Of a stretch of 33,334 bases of DNA, positions 26,191-33,334 are shown piece after piece. The notes beneath the pieces are model-generated. The model saw only the letters and a list, made by a program, of their open reading frames with translations, made no database searches and had not been told where the DNA came from. Each line of letters starts with the position of its first letter. Positions within the stretch are counted from its first letter, which is position 1. The stretch lies in assembly GCF_016862555.1 (NCBI RefSeq), contig NZ_BONE01000088.1, forward strand, positions 1-33,334. The letters run 5' to 3'. This stretch comes from Asanoa siamensis. Its GTDB lineage: Bacteria; Actinomycetota; Actinomycetes; Mycobacteriales; Micromonosporaceae. Made by a program: the position numbers and the translations under genes.

Positions 26191-28127
26191 GAGTAGCTCC
26201 GCTGGGTGGGTGTCTCGTACTCGAAATCGAGCTCTTCCTTGTGCAGCACCGGGACGTCGCCGTACTCCCAGGCGGCCACGTAGGAGAAGTTCTCGTCGTC
26301 GCGCAGCGCCTCGCCGTCCGGGGTCTGCGACTCGGCCCGGAAGTGGCCGCCGCAGGACTCGGTGCGGTGCAGCGCGTCCACGCACATCAACTCGGCCAGC
26401 TCGAAGAAGTCCGCGACCCGGCCGGCCCGCTCCAGCGACTGGTTGAGCTCGGCGCCCGTCCCCGGCACCTTGACCCGGGTCCAGAACTCCTCGCGCAGCG
26501 ACCGGATCAGCTCGATCGCCTTGCGCAGCCCTTCGTCGGTGCGCTCCATGCCGCAGTACTCCCACATGATCTTGCCGAGCTCGCGGTGGAACGAGTCCAC
26601 CGAGCGGTCGCCGTCGATCGAGAGCAGCTTCTGGACGCGGTCGGTGACGGCGGCCCGCGCCGACGCCACCTCCGGGTGCTTCGGCGTCAGCTTCGGGAAC
26701 GGGCCGTCGGCCAGGTACGCGCCGATCGTGTTCGGCAGCACGAAGTAGCCGTCGGCGAGCCCCTGCATCAGCGCGGACGCGCCGAGCCGGTTGGCGCCGT
26801 GGTCCGAGAAGTTGGCCTCACCGATGACGAACAGGCCCGGGATCGTCGACCGCAGGTCGTAGTCGACCCAGAGCCCGCCCATCGTGTAATGCACGGCGGG
26901 ATAGATGCGCATGGGCGTCCGGTACGGGTCGTCGCCGGTGATCCGCTCGTACATCTCGAAGAGGTTGCCGTAGCGGGCTTCCACAGTGGACCGGCCTAGC
27001 CGCTCGAGCGCGTCGGCGAAGTCGAGGTAGACGCCGCGACCGCCCGGCCCGACGCCGCGGCCGTCGTCGCAGACCGCCTTGGTCGCCCGGGAGGCGATGT
27101 CGCGCGGCACCAGGTTCCCGTACGCCGGGTAGCGCCGCTCCAGGAAGTAGTCCCGCTCGTCCTCGGGGATGTCGGCCGGCGCCCGCGTGTCACCCGCCTG
27201 TGCGGGCACCCAGACCCGGCCGTCGTTGCGCAGCGACTCGCTCATCAGCGTCAGCTTCGACTGGTGGTCGCCGGAGACCGGGATGCAGGTCGGGTGGATC
27301 TGGGTGAACGCCGGGTTCGCGAACAGCGCGCCCTTGCGGTGCGCCCGCCAGCTCGCCGAGACGTTGCAGCCCTTGGCGTTGGTCGACAGGTGGAACACGT
27401 TGCCGTAGCCGCCGGTGGCCAGCACGACCGCGTCGGCCAGGTCGACGGTCACCGCGCCCGTCTCCAGGTCGCGCACCACGATGCCGCGGGCCCGGCCGTC
27501 GACGACGAGCAGGTCGAGCATCTCGTGGCGGGTGTGCATGGTGACGGTGCCGGCGTTCACCTGGCGCTCCAGGGCCTGGTACGCGCCGAGCAGGAGCTGC
27601 TGGCCCGTCTGTCCGCGGGCGTAGAACGTGCGCGACACCTGGGCGCCGCCGAACGAGCGGGTGTCCAGCAGGCCGCCGTACTCGCGGGCGAACGGCACGC
27701 CCTGGGCCACGCACTGGTCGATGATCTCGACGGAGACCTCGGCCAGCCGGTACACGTTGGACTCGCGGGAGCGGAAGTCGCCGCCCTTGATGGTGTCGTG
27801 GAAGAGCCGCTCGACCGAGTCGCCGTCGTTGCGGTAGTTCTTCGCCGCGTTGATGCCGCCCTGCGCCGCGATCGAGTGCGCCCGCCGCGGGCTGTCCTGG
27901 TAGCAGTAGCAGCGCACCCGGTAGCCGAGCTCGCCGAGCGTGGCGGCGGCCGAGCCACCGGCCAGGCCGCTGCCGACCACGATCACGTCGAGCCGGCGGC
28001 GGTTGGCCGGGTTGACCAGGCGGCCGGTGGAGCGGCGCTTGGTCCAGCGCTCCGCCAGCGGGCCGTCCGGTGCCCTGGTGTCGGCGATCGGTGCGCCGAG
28101 GACGAACTCACCCGGGTTCGTTGTCAT
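26187..28127 (-). CDS. sdhA: Succinate dehydrogenase/fumarate reductase flavoprotein subunit
   Basis: 646 residues. The FAD site starts with [47 protein letters not shown] includes the His that binds FAD covalently in this family. Substrate-site motifs include HPTCIPVSG, and the C-terminal flavin contacts are in [19 protein letters not shown]. The length and motifs match SdhA of the b558 type. The ATG at 28127 is used; an in-frame TTG at 28136 would overlap the sdhC stop and is possible. Order on the minus strand is sdhC, sdhA, sdhB. The complex links the citric acid cycle to the menaquinone pool. Confidence 0.96.
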   Translation of the reverse strand: MTTNPGEFVLGAPIADTRAPDGPLAERWTKRRSTGRLVNPANRRRLDVIVVGSGLAGGSAAATLGELGYRVRCYCYQDSPRRAHSIAAQGGINAAKNYRNDGDSVERLFHDTIKGGDFRSRESNVYRLAEVSVEIIDQCVAQGVPFAREYGGLLDTRSFGGAQVSRTFYARGQTGQQLLLGAYQALERQVNAGTVTMHTRHEMLDLLVVDGRARGIVVRDLETGAVTVDLADAVVLATGGYGNVFHLSTNAKGCNVSASWRAHRKGALFANPAFTQIHPTCIPVSGDHQSKLTLMSESLRNDGRVWVPAQAGDTRAPADIPEDERDYFLERRYPAYGNLVPRDIASRATKAVCDDGRGVGPGGRGVYLDFADALERLGRSTVEARYGNLFEMYERITGDDPYRTPMRIYPAVHYTMGGLWVDYDLRSTIPGLFVIGEANFSDHGANRLGASALMQGLADGYFVLPNTIGAYLADGPFPKLTPKHPEVASARAAVTDRVQKLLSIDGDRSVDSFHRELGKIMWEYCGMERTDEGLRKAIELIRSLREEFWTRVKVPGTGAELNQSLERAGRVADFFELAELMCVDALHRTESCGGHFRAESQTPDGEALRDDENFSYVAAWEYGDVPVLHKEELDFEYETPTQRSYS

Positions 28128-28132
28128 GCGGG

Positions 28133-28873
28133 TCAACCCACCAATCCGACGAGTACGGAGAACGGCACCACGAGGAAGCCGGCCACGAGGAGGACCGCGA
28201 AACCGAGCGCGGCGACGCGGGCTCGCTGTTCGCCCTTGGCGGTGCGCTGGCCGAGGGTGCGCAGCGCGCTGAACAGCCCGTGCCGCACGTGGAAGCCGAG
28301 CGCGATGATCGCGAGCGTGTAGAACAGGGTGACCGGCCAGCGGCTCGGCGCGAAACCCGCCACCACGTTGGCGTACGGCGTGGCCGGGTTGCCGACGGGG
28401 TTGACCGTGCCGACCGTCAGGTCCAGCAGGTGCCAGACGATGAAGAGCAGGATGAGCACGCCGCCCCAGCGCATCGTGCGGGCCGCGTAGCTGCCCTGCA
28501 CCTTGGGGCGGTGGGCGTAGCGGACCGGCCGGGCGCGCCTGGCGCGCAGCGCGAGGGCGGTCGCCGCCCAGGCGTGGCCGACGACGGCGGCGGTCAGCAC
28601 ACCGCGCTGGATCCAGAGGTACCAGTAGTGGGGGAGCACGGGAGCCCCGATGTCGCGCAGCCAGTGCGCGTAGTGGTCGAAGGACTCGGCGCCGAAGAAG
28701 ATCTTGAGGTTGCCGGCCATGTGGGCGACCAGGAACGCCAGCAGGAGGAGGCCGGTCACGGCCATGACGCTCTTGGCGCCTACCGTCGACCGGTAGACCG
28801 CTTTCCGGCCCGGCGTCGGCGTCGTTGCCTTCGTCGTGCTGGCCGCGCGGTCGCGCGTACCCGAAACCACCAT
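28133..28873 (-). CDS. sdhC: Succinate dehydrogenase cytochrome b558 subunit
   Basis: 246 residues with five hydrophobic segments: near 35-55 ([22 protein letters not shown]), 84-104, 135-153 ([16 protein letters not shown]), 180-198 and 222-243. His residues in HMAGNL, GHAW, WHLLDL and FHVRHGLF are suitable haem b ligands, as in the two-haem single-subunit anchors. The first 30 residues are polar and rich in Thr and Arg. The family (TIGR02046-type) serves as the only membrane anchor, so no sdhD is expected, and none is seen. Five bases separate its stop at 28133 from the chosen sdhA start. Confidence 0.93.
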   Translation of the reverse strand: MVVSGTRDRAASTTKATTPTPGRKAVYRSTVGAKSVMAVTGLLLLAFLVAHMAGNLKIFFGAESFDHYAHWLRDIGAPVLPHYWYLWIQRGVLTAAVVGHAWAATALALRARRARPVRYAHRPKVQGSYAARTMRWGGVLILLFIVWHLLDLTVGTVNPVGNPATPYANVVAGFAPSRWPVTLFYTLAIIALGFHVRHGLFSALRTLGQRTAKGEQRARVAALGFAVLLVAGFLVVPFSVLVGLVG

Positions 28874-28929
28874 GCGTTTGACGCTAGGTTGAGCTGTTGT
28901 GATGCGTCCAATGCATGGCGATAGTGGTG

Positions 28930-28950
28930 TCGATAGCTGTAAGCTATCGA
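28930..28950. promoter_or_regulatory. Perfect inverted repeat, probable LysR operator
   Basis: Arms tcgatagct (28930-28938) and agctatcga (28942-28950) are perfectly complementary around gta. The site ends one base before the LysR start codon at 28952 and lies 57 bases upstream of the divergent sdhC start. A related half-site, gcgatag, occurs at 28919-28925. LysR-type regulators bind inverted repeats between divergent genes and often repress themselves. The palindrome is AT-rich for this genome. Confidence 0.75.
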
Positions 28951-28951
28951 T

Positions 28952-29824
28952 ATGCGCCTGGAGCAGCTACGGTCGTTCGTAGCCGTAGCGGAACTTAGAC
29001 ATTTCACCCAGGCCGCCATCGCGGTCGGTGTGGCCCAGCCCTCACTCAGTAAGCAGATTCACAGCCTCGAAGCCGAGCTGGGGGCGCCGCTGTTCACCCG
29101 GCTGCCGTCCGAGGTCGAGCTGACGCCGGCCGGCGAGACGCTGCTGCCGCTGGCCCAGCGGATCCTGGCCGACGCGGAGACCGCGCACCGCGAGGTGCGC
29201 AACCTGGTCGGGCTGACCCGGGGGCGGGTGCGGCTCGGTGCGACCCCGAGCCTGTGCACGTCGCTGGCGCCGCGGGTGCTGCGCCGGTTCCACCTCGACC
29301 ACCCCGGCATCGAGCTGCGGGTCGCCGAGGGCGGGTCACAGGAGCTGGTCAGCGCGCTCTCGCACGGCGAGCTCGACCTGGCCCTGGTGGTGCTGCCCTC
29401 CACCGGCATCGACCCGGCCCTGTCGGCCGCACCGATCCTTTCGGAAGCGCTGGTCGTGGCCGCGCCGGTCGGCTCGGTCCTGCCGGACCCGATGCGGGTC
29501 GAGGACCTGCGGGACCGGCCGCTGGTGATGTTCCGGCCGGGCTACACCCTGCGCGACGACGCGATCGAGGCGTGCCGGCGGGCGGGCTTCGAGCCGACGT
29601 TCGCCGTCGAGGGCGGTGAGCTGGACGCGGTGCTGGAGTTCGTCGAGGCCGGCCTCGGTGTGGCGGTCGTGCCGGAGATGGTGCTGGCCAACCGCCCCGG
29701 GCTGCGCTGCGTGCCGCTCGCGCCGCCGGGCCTGCGCCGCACGATCGCCATCGCGCAGCGGCGCGGCGTGGCCCTGACCCACGCGGCCGCGGCGCTCCGC
29801 GACGCGGTGCTCGCCGCGGTCTAG
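28952..29824 (+). CDS. LysR-family transcriptional regulator, divergent from sdhCAB
   Basis: 290 residues from an ATG at 28952. Residues 1-60 are the LysR winged helix-turn-helix: MRLEQLRSFVAVAELRHFTQ, AAIAVGVAQPSLSKQIHSLE, then ELGAPLFTR. The rest is a periplasmic-binding-like effector domain (RVRLGATPSLCTSLAPRVLRRF, ELDLALVVLPSTGIDP, VEAGLGVAVVPEMVLA). The gene is divergent from sdhCAB with 78 bases between the starts and a perfect inverted repeat in the gap. It therefore probably controls both itself and succinate dehydrogenase; this is inference from arrangement. The effector is unknown. The start codon is so close to the inverted repeat that the transcript is probably leaderless or very short-leadered. 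Confidence 0.93.
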   Translation: MRLEQLRSFVAVAELRHFTQAAIAVGVAQPSLSKQIHSLEAELGAPLFTRLPSEVELTPAGETLLPLAQRILADAETAHREVRNLVGLTRGRVRLGATPSLCTSLAPRVLRRFHLDHPGIELRVAEGGSQELVSALSHGELDLALVVLPSTGIDPALSAAPILSEALVVAAPVGSVLPDPMRVEDLRDRPLVMFRPGYTLRDDAIEACRRAGFEPTFAVEGGELDAVLEFVEAGLGVAVVPEMVLANRPGLRCVPLAPPGLRRTIAIAQRRGVALTHAAAALRDAVLAAV

Positions 29825-29835
29825 GGTGTGCGAAC

Positions 29836-30321
29836 GTGAAACCTTGGCGCGATGTCGCGGCCCGCATGCTCGGCCGGCCGGCCCCGACCCGGGTGGTCCA
29901 CACCGGCACGGTGCGGCAACGCTCACGGATGCCCGCCCCGTTGCGGCGGCGCGACGACCGGCTGCTCGAATACTCGCCGGAGCTGGACGGCCGCGCCGAT
30001 CCCGGCGAGGTCGTCTGGACGTGGGTGCCCTACGAGGAGGACCCGCGACAGGGCAAGGACCGCCCGGTCGTGGTGGTCGGCCGCAAGGGCCGGGTGATGC
30101 TGGGGCTGATGCTCTCCAGCAACGGCCGCCGGGAGGGCCAGCACGGTTGGCTGCCGCTCGGCGCGGGATCGTGGGACCGCGACGGGCGACCGAGCTACGT
30201 GCGGCTCGACCGGGTGCTGACGGTCGACGAACGCGGTATCCGCCGCGAGGGCTCCATTTTGGACCGCGGCCGCTTCGACCGGATCGCCGCGCGCCTGCGC
30301 GCTGATTACGGCTGGCGCTGA
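29836..30321 (+). CDS. PemK/MazF-family toxin-like protein
   Basis: 161 residues from a GTG at 29836, 12 bases after the LysR stop. The core from about 57 is PemK/MazF-like: GEVVWTWVPYEEDPRQGKDRPVVVVGRKG, here noted by its ends (EVVWTWVPY and RPVVVVGR), then VMLGLMLSSN. The first 55 residues are a basic extension not found in compact MazF toxins. No small antitoxin gene lies beside it. In actinobacteria, similar solitary members are widespread and may not be toxins. If active, it would cleave RNA. Cotranscription with the LysR gene is possible from spacing alone. Confidence 0.8.
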   Translation: MKPWRDVAARMLGRPAPTRVVHTGTVRQRSRMPAPLRRRDDRLLEYSPELDGRADPGEVVWTWVPYEEDPRQGKDRPVVVVGRKGRVMLGLMLSSNGRREGQHGWLPLGAGSWDRDGRPSYVRLDRVLTVDERGIRREGSILDRGRFDRIAARLRADYGWR

Positions 30322-30326
30322 GCGCC
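30314..30326. terminator. Small hairpin at the end of the PemK-like gene
   Basis: Arms ggcgct (30314-30319) and agcgcc (30321-30326) are complementary around a single base and overlap the stop codon. It lies between convergent genes, where a terminator is expected, but the stem is short. Confidence 0.3.
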
Positions 30327-30352
30327 GCCACGCGCGCAGGACACGGTTGAGG

Positions 30353-31000
30353 TCAGGTTGTCGGCACCAGAGCGGCGGCTGCGTCCAGTTGGGCCAGTTC
30401 CGTAGAGGTCATCGTGGGGTTGGCGCGGCGTTTGGCGACCACCCAGGCCAGCGCCTCCGGCGACGGTGTCGGTAGGGCCGCGCACAGGTCCGCGTGGCCC
30501 GCCTTGGCGATGGCGGCCAGGTGTGGCTCGGTCGTCCACAGTGTCACCTGAGCCATGATCATCAAGGTCATCGCCACGTCGCGGTCGGGTAGGCCCTCGG
30601 CGGCGTTCGCCCAGTCGAAGAGGATCGGGCCGCGGTCGGTCAACATGACGTTGTCGGGGTGCAGGTCGAGGTGGAGGATTCGGTCGCCCGGGTCCCGGGC
30701 CGAACGCGCCGGCAACGCGTGCAGCCGCCGGTGCAGGTCCGCGAGGATGCCGGCGCAGGTGGCGCTGTCGGCGGTGCCGGCGACCGCGGCGGCCAGCAGC
30801 GTCTGCCCACCCAACCGCTCCATGACCAGGTCGGGCCCGTCGGCATCGTGCACCACCGGCACCGGGTAGCCCACGGCCGCCAGATGTCGCATCAACTCGG
30901 CCTCCGGCCCGGCGGCTCGCCCGAACCGCGACCGCCGCAGCACCCGGCCGCGATCGAGCGCGTAGACGTCACAATCCCGACCGGACGCGATCAGCTCCAT
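30353..31000 (-). CDS. APH-type small phosphotransferase
   Basis: 215 residues, short for the family (about 260-300). Kinase-like motifs are clear: LIASGRDCDVYALDRGRVLRR as the nucleotide loop, PDLVMERLGG as the hinge, the catalytic loop ILHLDLHPDNVML with Asp and Asn, and ILFDWANAAEG with the metal-binding Asp. It belongs to the broad aminoglycoside/choline/homoserine kinase superfamily; the LHPDNVML form is frequent in actinobacterial proteins annotated only as phosphotransferase. The substrate is unknown. The C-terminal helical region is reduced compared with true APH enzymes. It converges with the PemK-like gene and lies 107 bases downstream of the sigma factor's promoter-distal end, on the same strand order (sigma upstream is separated by its own stop). 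Confidence 0.83.
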   Translation of the reverse strand: MELIASGRDCDVYALDRGRVLRRSRFGRAAGPEAELMRHLAAVGYPVPVVHDADGPDLVMERLGGQTLLAAAVAGTADSATCAGILADLHRRLHALPARSARDPGDRILHLDLHPDNVMLTDRGPILFDWANAAEGLPDRDVAMTLMIMAQVTLWTTEPHLAAIAKAGHADLCAALPTPSPEALAWVVAKRRANPTMTSTELAQLDAAAALVPTT

Positions 31001-31107
31001 GCCTCGCCATCATGGCGGTCCAGCGACGATGACGCGACCCGAGGGACCGCACCACCGCCGTTCCCGATCGGACGCTAGGCGGCCGCCCATGATCGATGGC
31101 GTCTCGG

Positions 31108-31974
31108 TCAGGAGAACCAGAAGGTCAAGGCGCGGAGGCGGTGGGGGTCGGCGAGCACGTTGATCTCGACGATGCGCCCGCCGCGGACCACGAAGGACAT
31201 GATGGAGACGACCTCGTCGCGCGGCGCGATGACCGCGCCCGGCAGCCCGTTGATCAGGGCGCGCCGGATCGCCGGGAAGAGCAGACCGCCGATGCGGGCC
31301 TGGCCGGCCACCTCCGCGCCGCCGCGCAGGATCATCGAGAGGGCCGGGCGGCCCGGGCCGCCGTCGGCCCGCAGCAGCACGTCCGGGTCGAGCACCGCGA
31401 GCAGCGCGTCGAAGTCGCCGTCGCGGGACGCCGCGAAGAACGCGTCGACCACCTCGCGCTGGCGGGCCAGGTCGGCGTCCGGGGTCGGCGCGGCGTCCGC
31501 GACCCGGCGGCGAGCCCGACTGGCCAACTGGCGCGTCGCGGCCGGTGAGCGGTCGACGATCAGCGCGATCTCGTCGAACGCCACAGCGAACATGTCGTGC
31601 AGCACGAACGCCAGCCGCTCCGCCGGGTTGAGCGTGTCGAGGACGACCAGCAGCGCCAGGCCGACCTCGTCGGCGAGCATGGCCTCGCCCTCCGGGCCGA
31701 GGCCCTCGTCGGGGCGCACGATCGGGTCCGGCACGTGCGTGTCGAGCGGCAGTTCGGGGCGCGTGGTGCGGGAGCGCAGCAGGTTGAGGCAGATGCGGCC
31801 GGTCACGGTGGTCAGCCAGCCGCCCAGGTTCTCGATCTCCGAGACGTCCGTGCGGGCGAGCCGCAGCCAGGTCTCCTGCACCGCGTCGTCGGCCTCGCTG
31901 AGCGAGCCCAGCATCCGGTACGCGACCGCCCGCAGGCGCCCGCGGTGCTCCTCGAAGACCTGGGTTTCGTCCAC
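31108..31974 (-). CDS. ECF sigma factor with SnoaL-like C-terminal domain (ECF41/SigJ-like)
   Basis: 288 residues from a GTG at 31974 with gagagg upstream. Sigma region 2 is [18 protein letters not shown] and then EADDAVQETWLRLAR; region 4 is LDTLNPAERLAFVLHDMFAV and RSPAATRQLASRARRRV. The remaining 100 residues form a SnoaL-like fold (VVDAFFAASRDGDFDALLAVLDPDVLLRADGG, given here by its ends VVDAFFAAS and LRADGG), with NGLPGAV and a C-terminal ADPHRLRAL close to the conserved motif of ECF41 proteins. In that group the fused domain replaces an anti-sigma factor and tunes activity. ECF41 genes usually sit next to an oxidoreductase or decarboxylase gene that they control, and here an NmrA-type gene is divergent with 69 bases between the starts. 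Confidence 0.92.
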   Translation of the reverse strand: MDETQVFEEHRGRLRAVAYRMLGSLSEADDAVQETWLRLARTDVSEIENLGGWLTTVTGRICLNLLRSRTTRPELPLDTHVPDPIVRPDEGLGPEGEAMLADEVGLALLVVLDTLNPAERLAFVLHDMFAVAFDEIALIVDRSPAATRQLASRARRRVADAAPTPDADLARQREVVDAFFAASRDGDFDALLAVLDPDVLLRADGGPGRPALSMILRGGAEVAGQARIGGLLFPAIRRALINGLPGAVIAPRDEVVSIMSFVVRGGRIVEINVLADPHRLRALTFWFS

Positions 31975-32043
31975 CGGTCACATCCTCTCGCCAGCTCGTG
32001 TCATACCTGTAGAAGAGCGAGGCTACAAATCTGGAGGAACATC
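31975..32043. promoter_or_regulatory. Divergent region between the ECF41-like sigma gene and NmrA-type gene
   Basis: This 69-base gap should contain both promoters. Reading toward the NmrA-type gene, ggtcaca at 31976-31982 and tgtcata at 31999-32005 resemble the ECF41-type -35 element (TGTCACA as remembered). A matching CGTC-type -10 at the usual 16-17 base spacing is not found; the nearest is cgtg at 31997, 14 bases after the first box. A clear ribosome binding site, ggagga, lies at about 32033-32038. Confidence 0.35.
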
Positions 32044-32832
32044 GTGAACACTCCGATTCTGGTCACCGGGGGCACGGGCACGCTCGGGCGGTACGTGGTC
32101 GGCCGGCTCCGCGAGAAGGGCAGCGAGATCCGCGTGCTCACCCGGACGCCCCGGCCGCCGGCCGACGGAGTCACCTATGTGGCCGGTGACCTGGCCACCG
32201 GCGACGGCGCGGCGGCCGCGGTCGAGGGCATCGGCACCATCGTGCACCTCGCCGGCACCCAGAAGGGCGACGACGTCAAGGCCCGCCACCTGATGGCCGC
32301 GGCCGCGCGGGCCGGCGCCGAGCATGTGGTCTACATCTCCGTCGTCGGCGCGGACCGCACCCCGGTGAAAAGCGCGATCGACAGGGCCATGTTCGGGTAC
32401 GTGGCCGCGAAGCGCGCCGCCGAGGAGATCGTCGCGGCGTCCGGCGTGCCGTACTCGACGCTGCGCGCCACCCAGTTCCACGAGTTGGCCTTCCAGGCCG
32501 TCGCGGCGATGGCGAAGCTGCCGGTCGTCTTCGCGCCGGGCGGCACCAGCATGCAGCCGATCGCCGCCGACGAGGTCGCCGCCCGCCTGGTGGAGCTCGC
32601 GCTGGGCGAGCCGCAGGGCCTCGTCGCCGACATGGGCGGCCCGCGGATCCACTCCTTCGCCGGGCTGGCCCGCTCCTACCTCCGGGCGACCGGTCGCCGC
32701 CGGCCGATCGTCTCGGTGCCGGCTCCGGGCGCGGCGGCCCGCGCCTTCCGCGCCGGCGCCAACCTCACGCCGGAGCACGCGGTCGGCCACCAGACCTGGG
32801 AGGACTTCCTGACGCAGCGCCTGGCCATCTAG
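32044..32832 (+). CDS. NmrA-type NAD(P)-binding oxidoreductase (atypical SDR)
   Basis: 262 residues from a GTG at 32044 with ggagga six bases upstream. The dinucleotide-binding motif is ILVTGGTGTLGRYVVGRL near the N-terminus, followed by IRVLTRTPRPP, with Arg suited to NADP binding, and VTYVAGDLATGDG. VVYISVVGADRTP and the later YVAAKRAAEEIV correspond to the SDR core, although the catalytic Tyr-x3-Lys is only partly like the classical pattern. The C-terminal part (VSVPAPGAAARAFRAGANL) is typical of NAD(P)H-binding members near ECF41 sigma factors. It is the likely target of the divergent sigma factor, as is common for this group. The substrate is unknown; a redox-sensing role is also possible. 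Confidence 0.9.
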   Translation: MNTPILVTGGTGTLGRYVVGRLREKGSEIRVLTRTPRPPADGVTYVAGDLATGDGAAAAVEGIGTIVHLAGTQKGDDVKARHLMAAAARAGAEHVVYISVVGADRTPVKSAIDRAMFGYVAAKRAAEEIVAASGVPYSTLRATQFHELAFQAVAAMAKLPVVFAPGGTSMQPIAADEVAARLVELALGEPQGLVADMGGPRIHSFAGLARSYLRATGRRRPIVSVPAPGAAARAFRAGANLTPEHAVGHQTWEDFLTQRLAI

Positions 32833-32841
32833 CCTCGGTGG

Positions 32842-33334
32842 GTGCGCATCGAGGTCCGCGGGTCGGCCACCGCCCGGGACGGGGCCGCCCTCTGGCCGGT
32901 GTACGACGCGGTCTTCGGCGACCATCCCACCTACCACGGCTGGCGGGAGTCGGTCTGGGACCGTCACCGGACCCGGCCCGGCTTCCGCCTCGCGCGGGCG
33001 CACAAGACCGGGTTGGTCGGATTCGCCTACGGCTACACGGGCGAGCAGGGCCAGTGGTGGACCGACCAGGCCCGCGCCGCGCTGCCGTCCGACGTGGCCG
33101 ACGAGTGGCTCGGCGGCCACTTCGAGGTCGTCAGCATCGGCGTGCTCGACGACCACCGGCGCCGGGGAGTCGGCCGTGCCCTGTTCCGCGCCCTGCTCGA
33201 CGGGCTCACCCACGACCGCCTGCTGCTGATGACCACCGCTGACGAGATCGACCCGGCCCGCCGCCTCTACGCCGCCGAGGGCTGGCGGGTCCTCGGTCCC
33301 GGCATCGGCGTCGCGACGGTCATCCTGGGCAGCC
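32842..33334 (+). CDS. GNAT-family N-acetyltransferase (3' end outside window)
   Basis: At least 164 residues from a GTG at 32842, nine bases after the preceding stop; the frame is still open at the window edge. The acetyl-CoA site is seen in FEVVSIGVLDDHRRRGVGRA, with the RRxGxGRA loop, followed by LFRALLDGLTHDRLLLMTTADEI and ARRLYAAEGWRVLG, the usual C-terminal strand and helix. The middle part with GYTGEQGQWWTDQ is aromatic-rich and occurs in an actinobacterial subgroup. The substrate is unknown. Little is probably missing, since the final strand (GVATVILG) is present. Confidence 0.88.
   Translation, partial: MRIEVRGSATARDGAALWPVYDAVFGDHPTYHGWRESVWDRHRTRPGFRLARAHKTGLVGFAYGYTGEQGQWWTDQARAALPSDVADEWLGGHFEVVSIGVLDDHRRRGVGRALFRALLDGLTHDRLLLMTTADEIDPARRLYAAEGWRVLGPGIGVATVILGS

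Overview
The window is high-GC DNA with dense, often overlapping genes, frequent GTG starts and typical actinobacterial families: a Tex protein, a PASTA-less Ser/Thr kinase, DUF4235, SnoaL-fused ECF sigma factors and sdhCAB with a b558-type SdhC. This points to a filamentous member of the Actinomycetota. The mix (cox operon, secreted GH10-CBM2 xylanase, many sigma factors and kinases) fits Micromonosporaceae best, but that placement is inference. No rRNA, tRNA, CRISPR array, insertion sequence or prophage was seen.

Layout: (1) 1-458 is gene-free, with a 43-bp GC-rich tandem repeat followed by an AT-richer stretch. (2) 459-2388 holds two minus-strand genes: a DUF2183/App1-type phosphatase and a conserved protein of unknown function. 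(3) 2468-11268 is the centrepiece: an eight-gene plus-strand operon, coxM-coxS-coxL-xdhC(YHS)-coxD-coxE-coxF-coxG, encoding a form I aerobic Mo-Cu carbon monoxide dehydrogenase with its maturation proteins and membrane adaptor. From coxS to coxF each start codon overlaps the preceding stop. (4) 11293-13271 carries a helix-hairpin-helix glycosylase-like gene and a secreted xylanase. (5) 13434-14393 is a SnoaL-fused ECF sigma factor with a one-base frameshift, preceded by a possible 10-codon leader. (6) 14478-18177 has a transmembrane Ser/Thr kinase, DUF4235 and an MFS exporter. (7) 18231-22568 has tex with an unusually long Gly/Arg/Gln tail, a divergent SpoIIE-type phosphatase with a changed metal-site residue, and a MarR regulator. 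(8) 22545-24458 has an APH-type kinase, a decayed FAD-monooxygenase remnant, a 49-residue protein and a VapBC-like toxin-antitoxin pair. (9) 24514-29824 has an adenosine-deaminase-family enzyme, then sdhCAB with a divergent LysR gene and a perfect inverted repeat between them. (10) 29836-33334 has a solitary PemK/MazF-like gene, a second APH-type kinase, an ECF41/SigJ-like sigma factor divergent from an NmrA-type oxidoreductase, and a GNAT gene cut by the window edge.

CO dehydrogenase and succinate dehydrogenase both feed electrons to the quinone pool, so the window joins two respiratory inputs, one of them a survival-type trace-gas oxidase. The features most worth a second look are the XdhC-YHS fusion inside the cox operon, the CoxG tether with its repeated Ala-Phe motifs, the frameshifted sigma factor with its leader ORF, and the altered active-site residues in the phosphatase, deaminase and glycosylase homologues.
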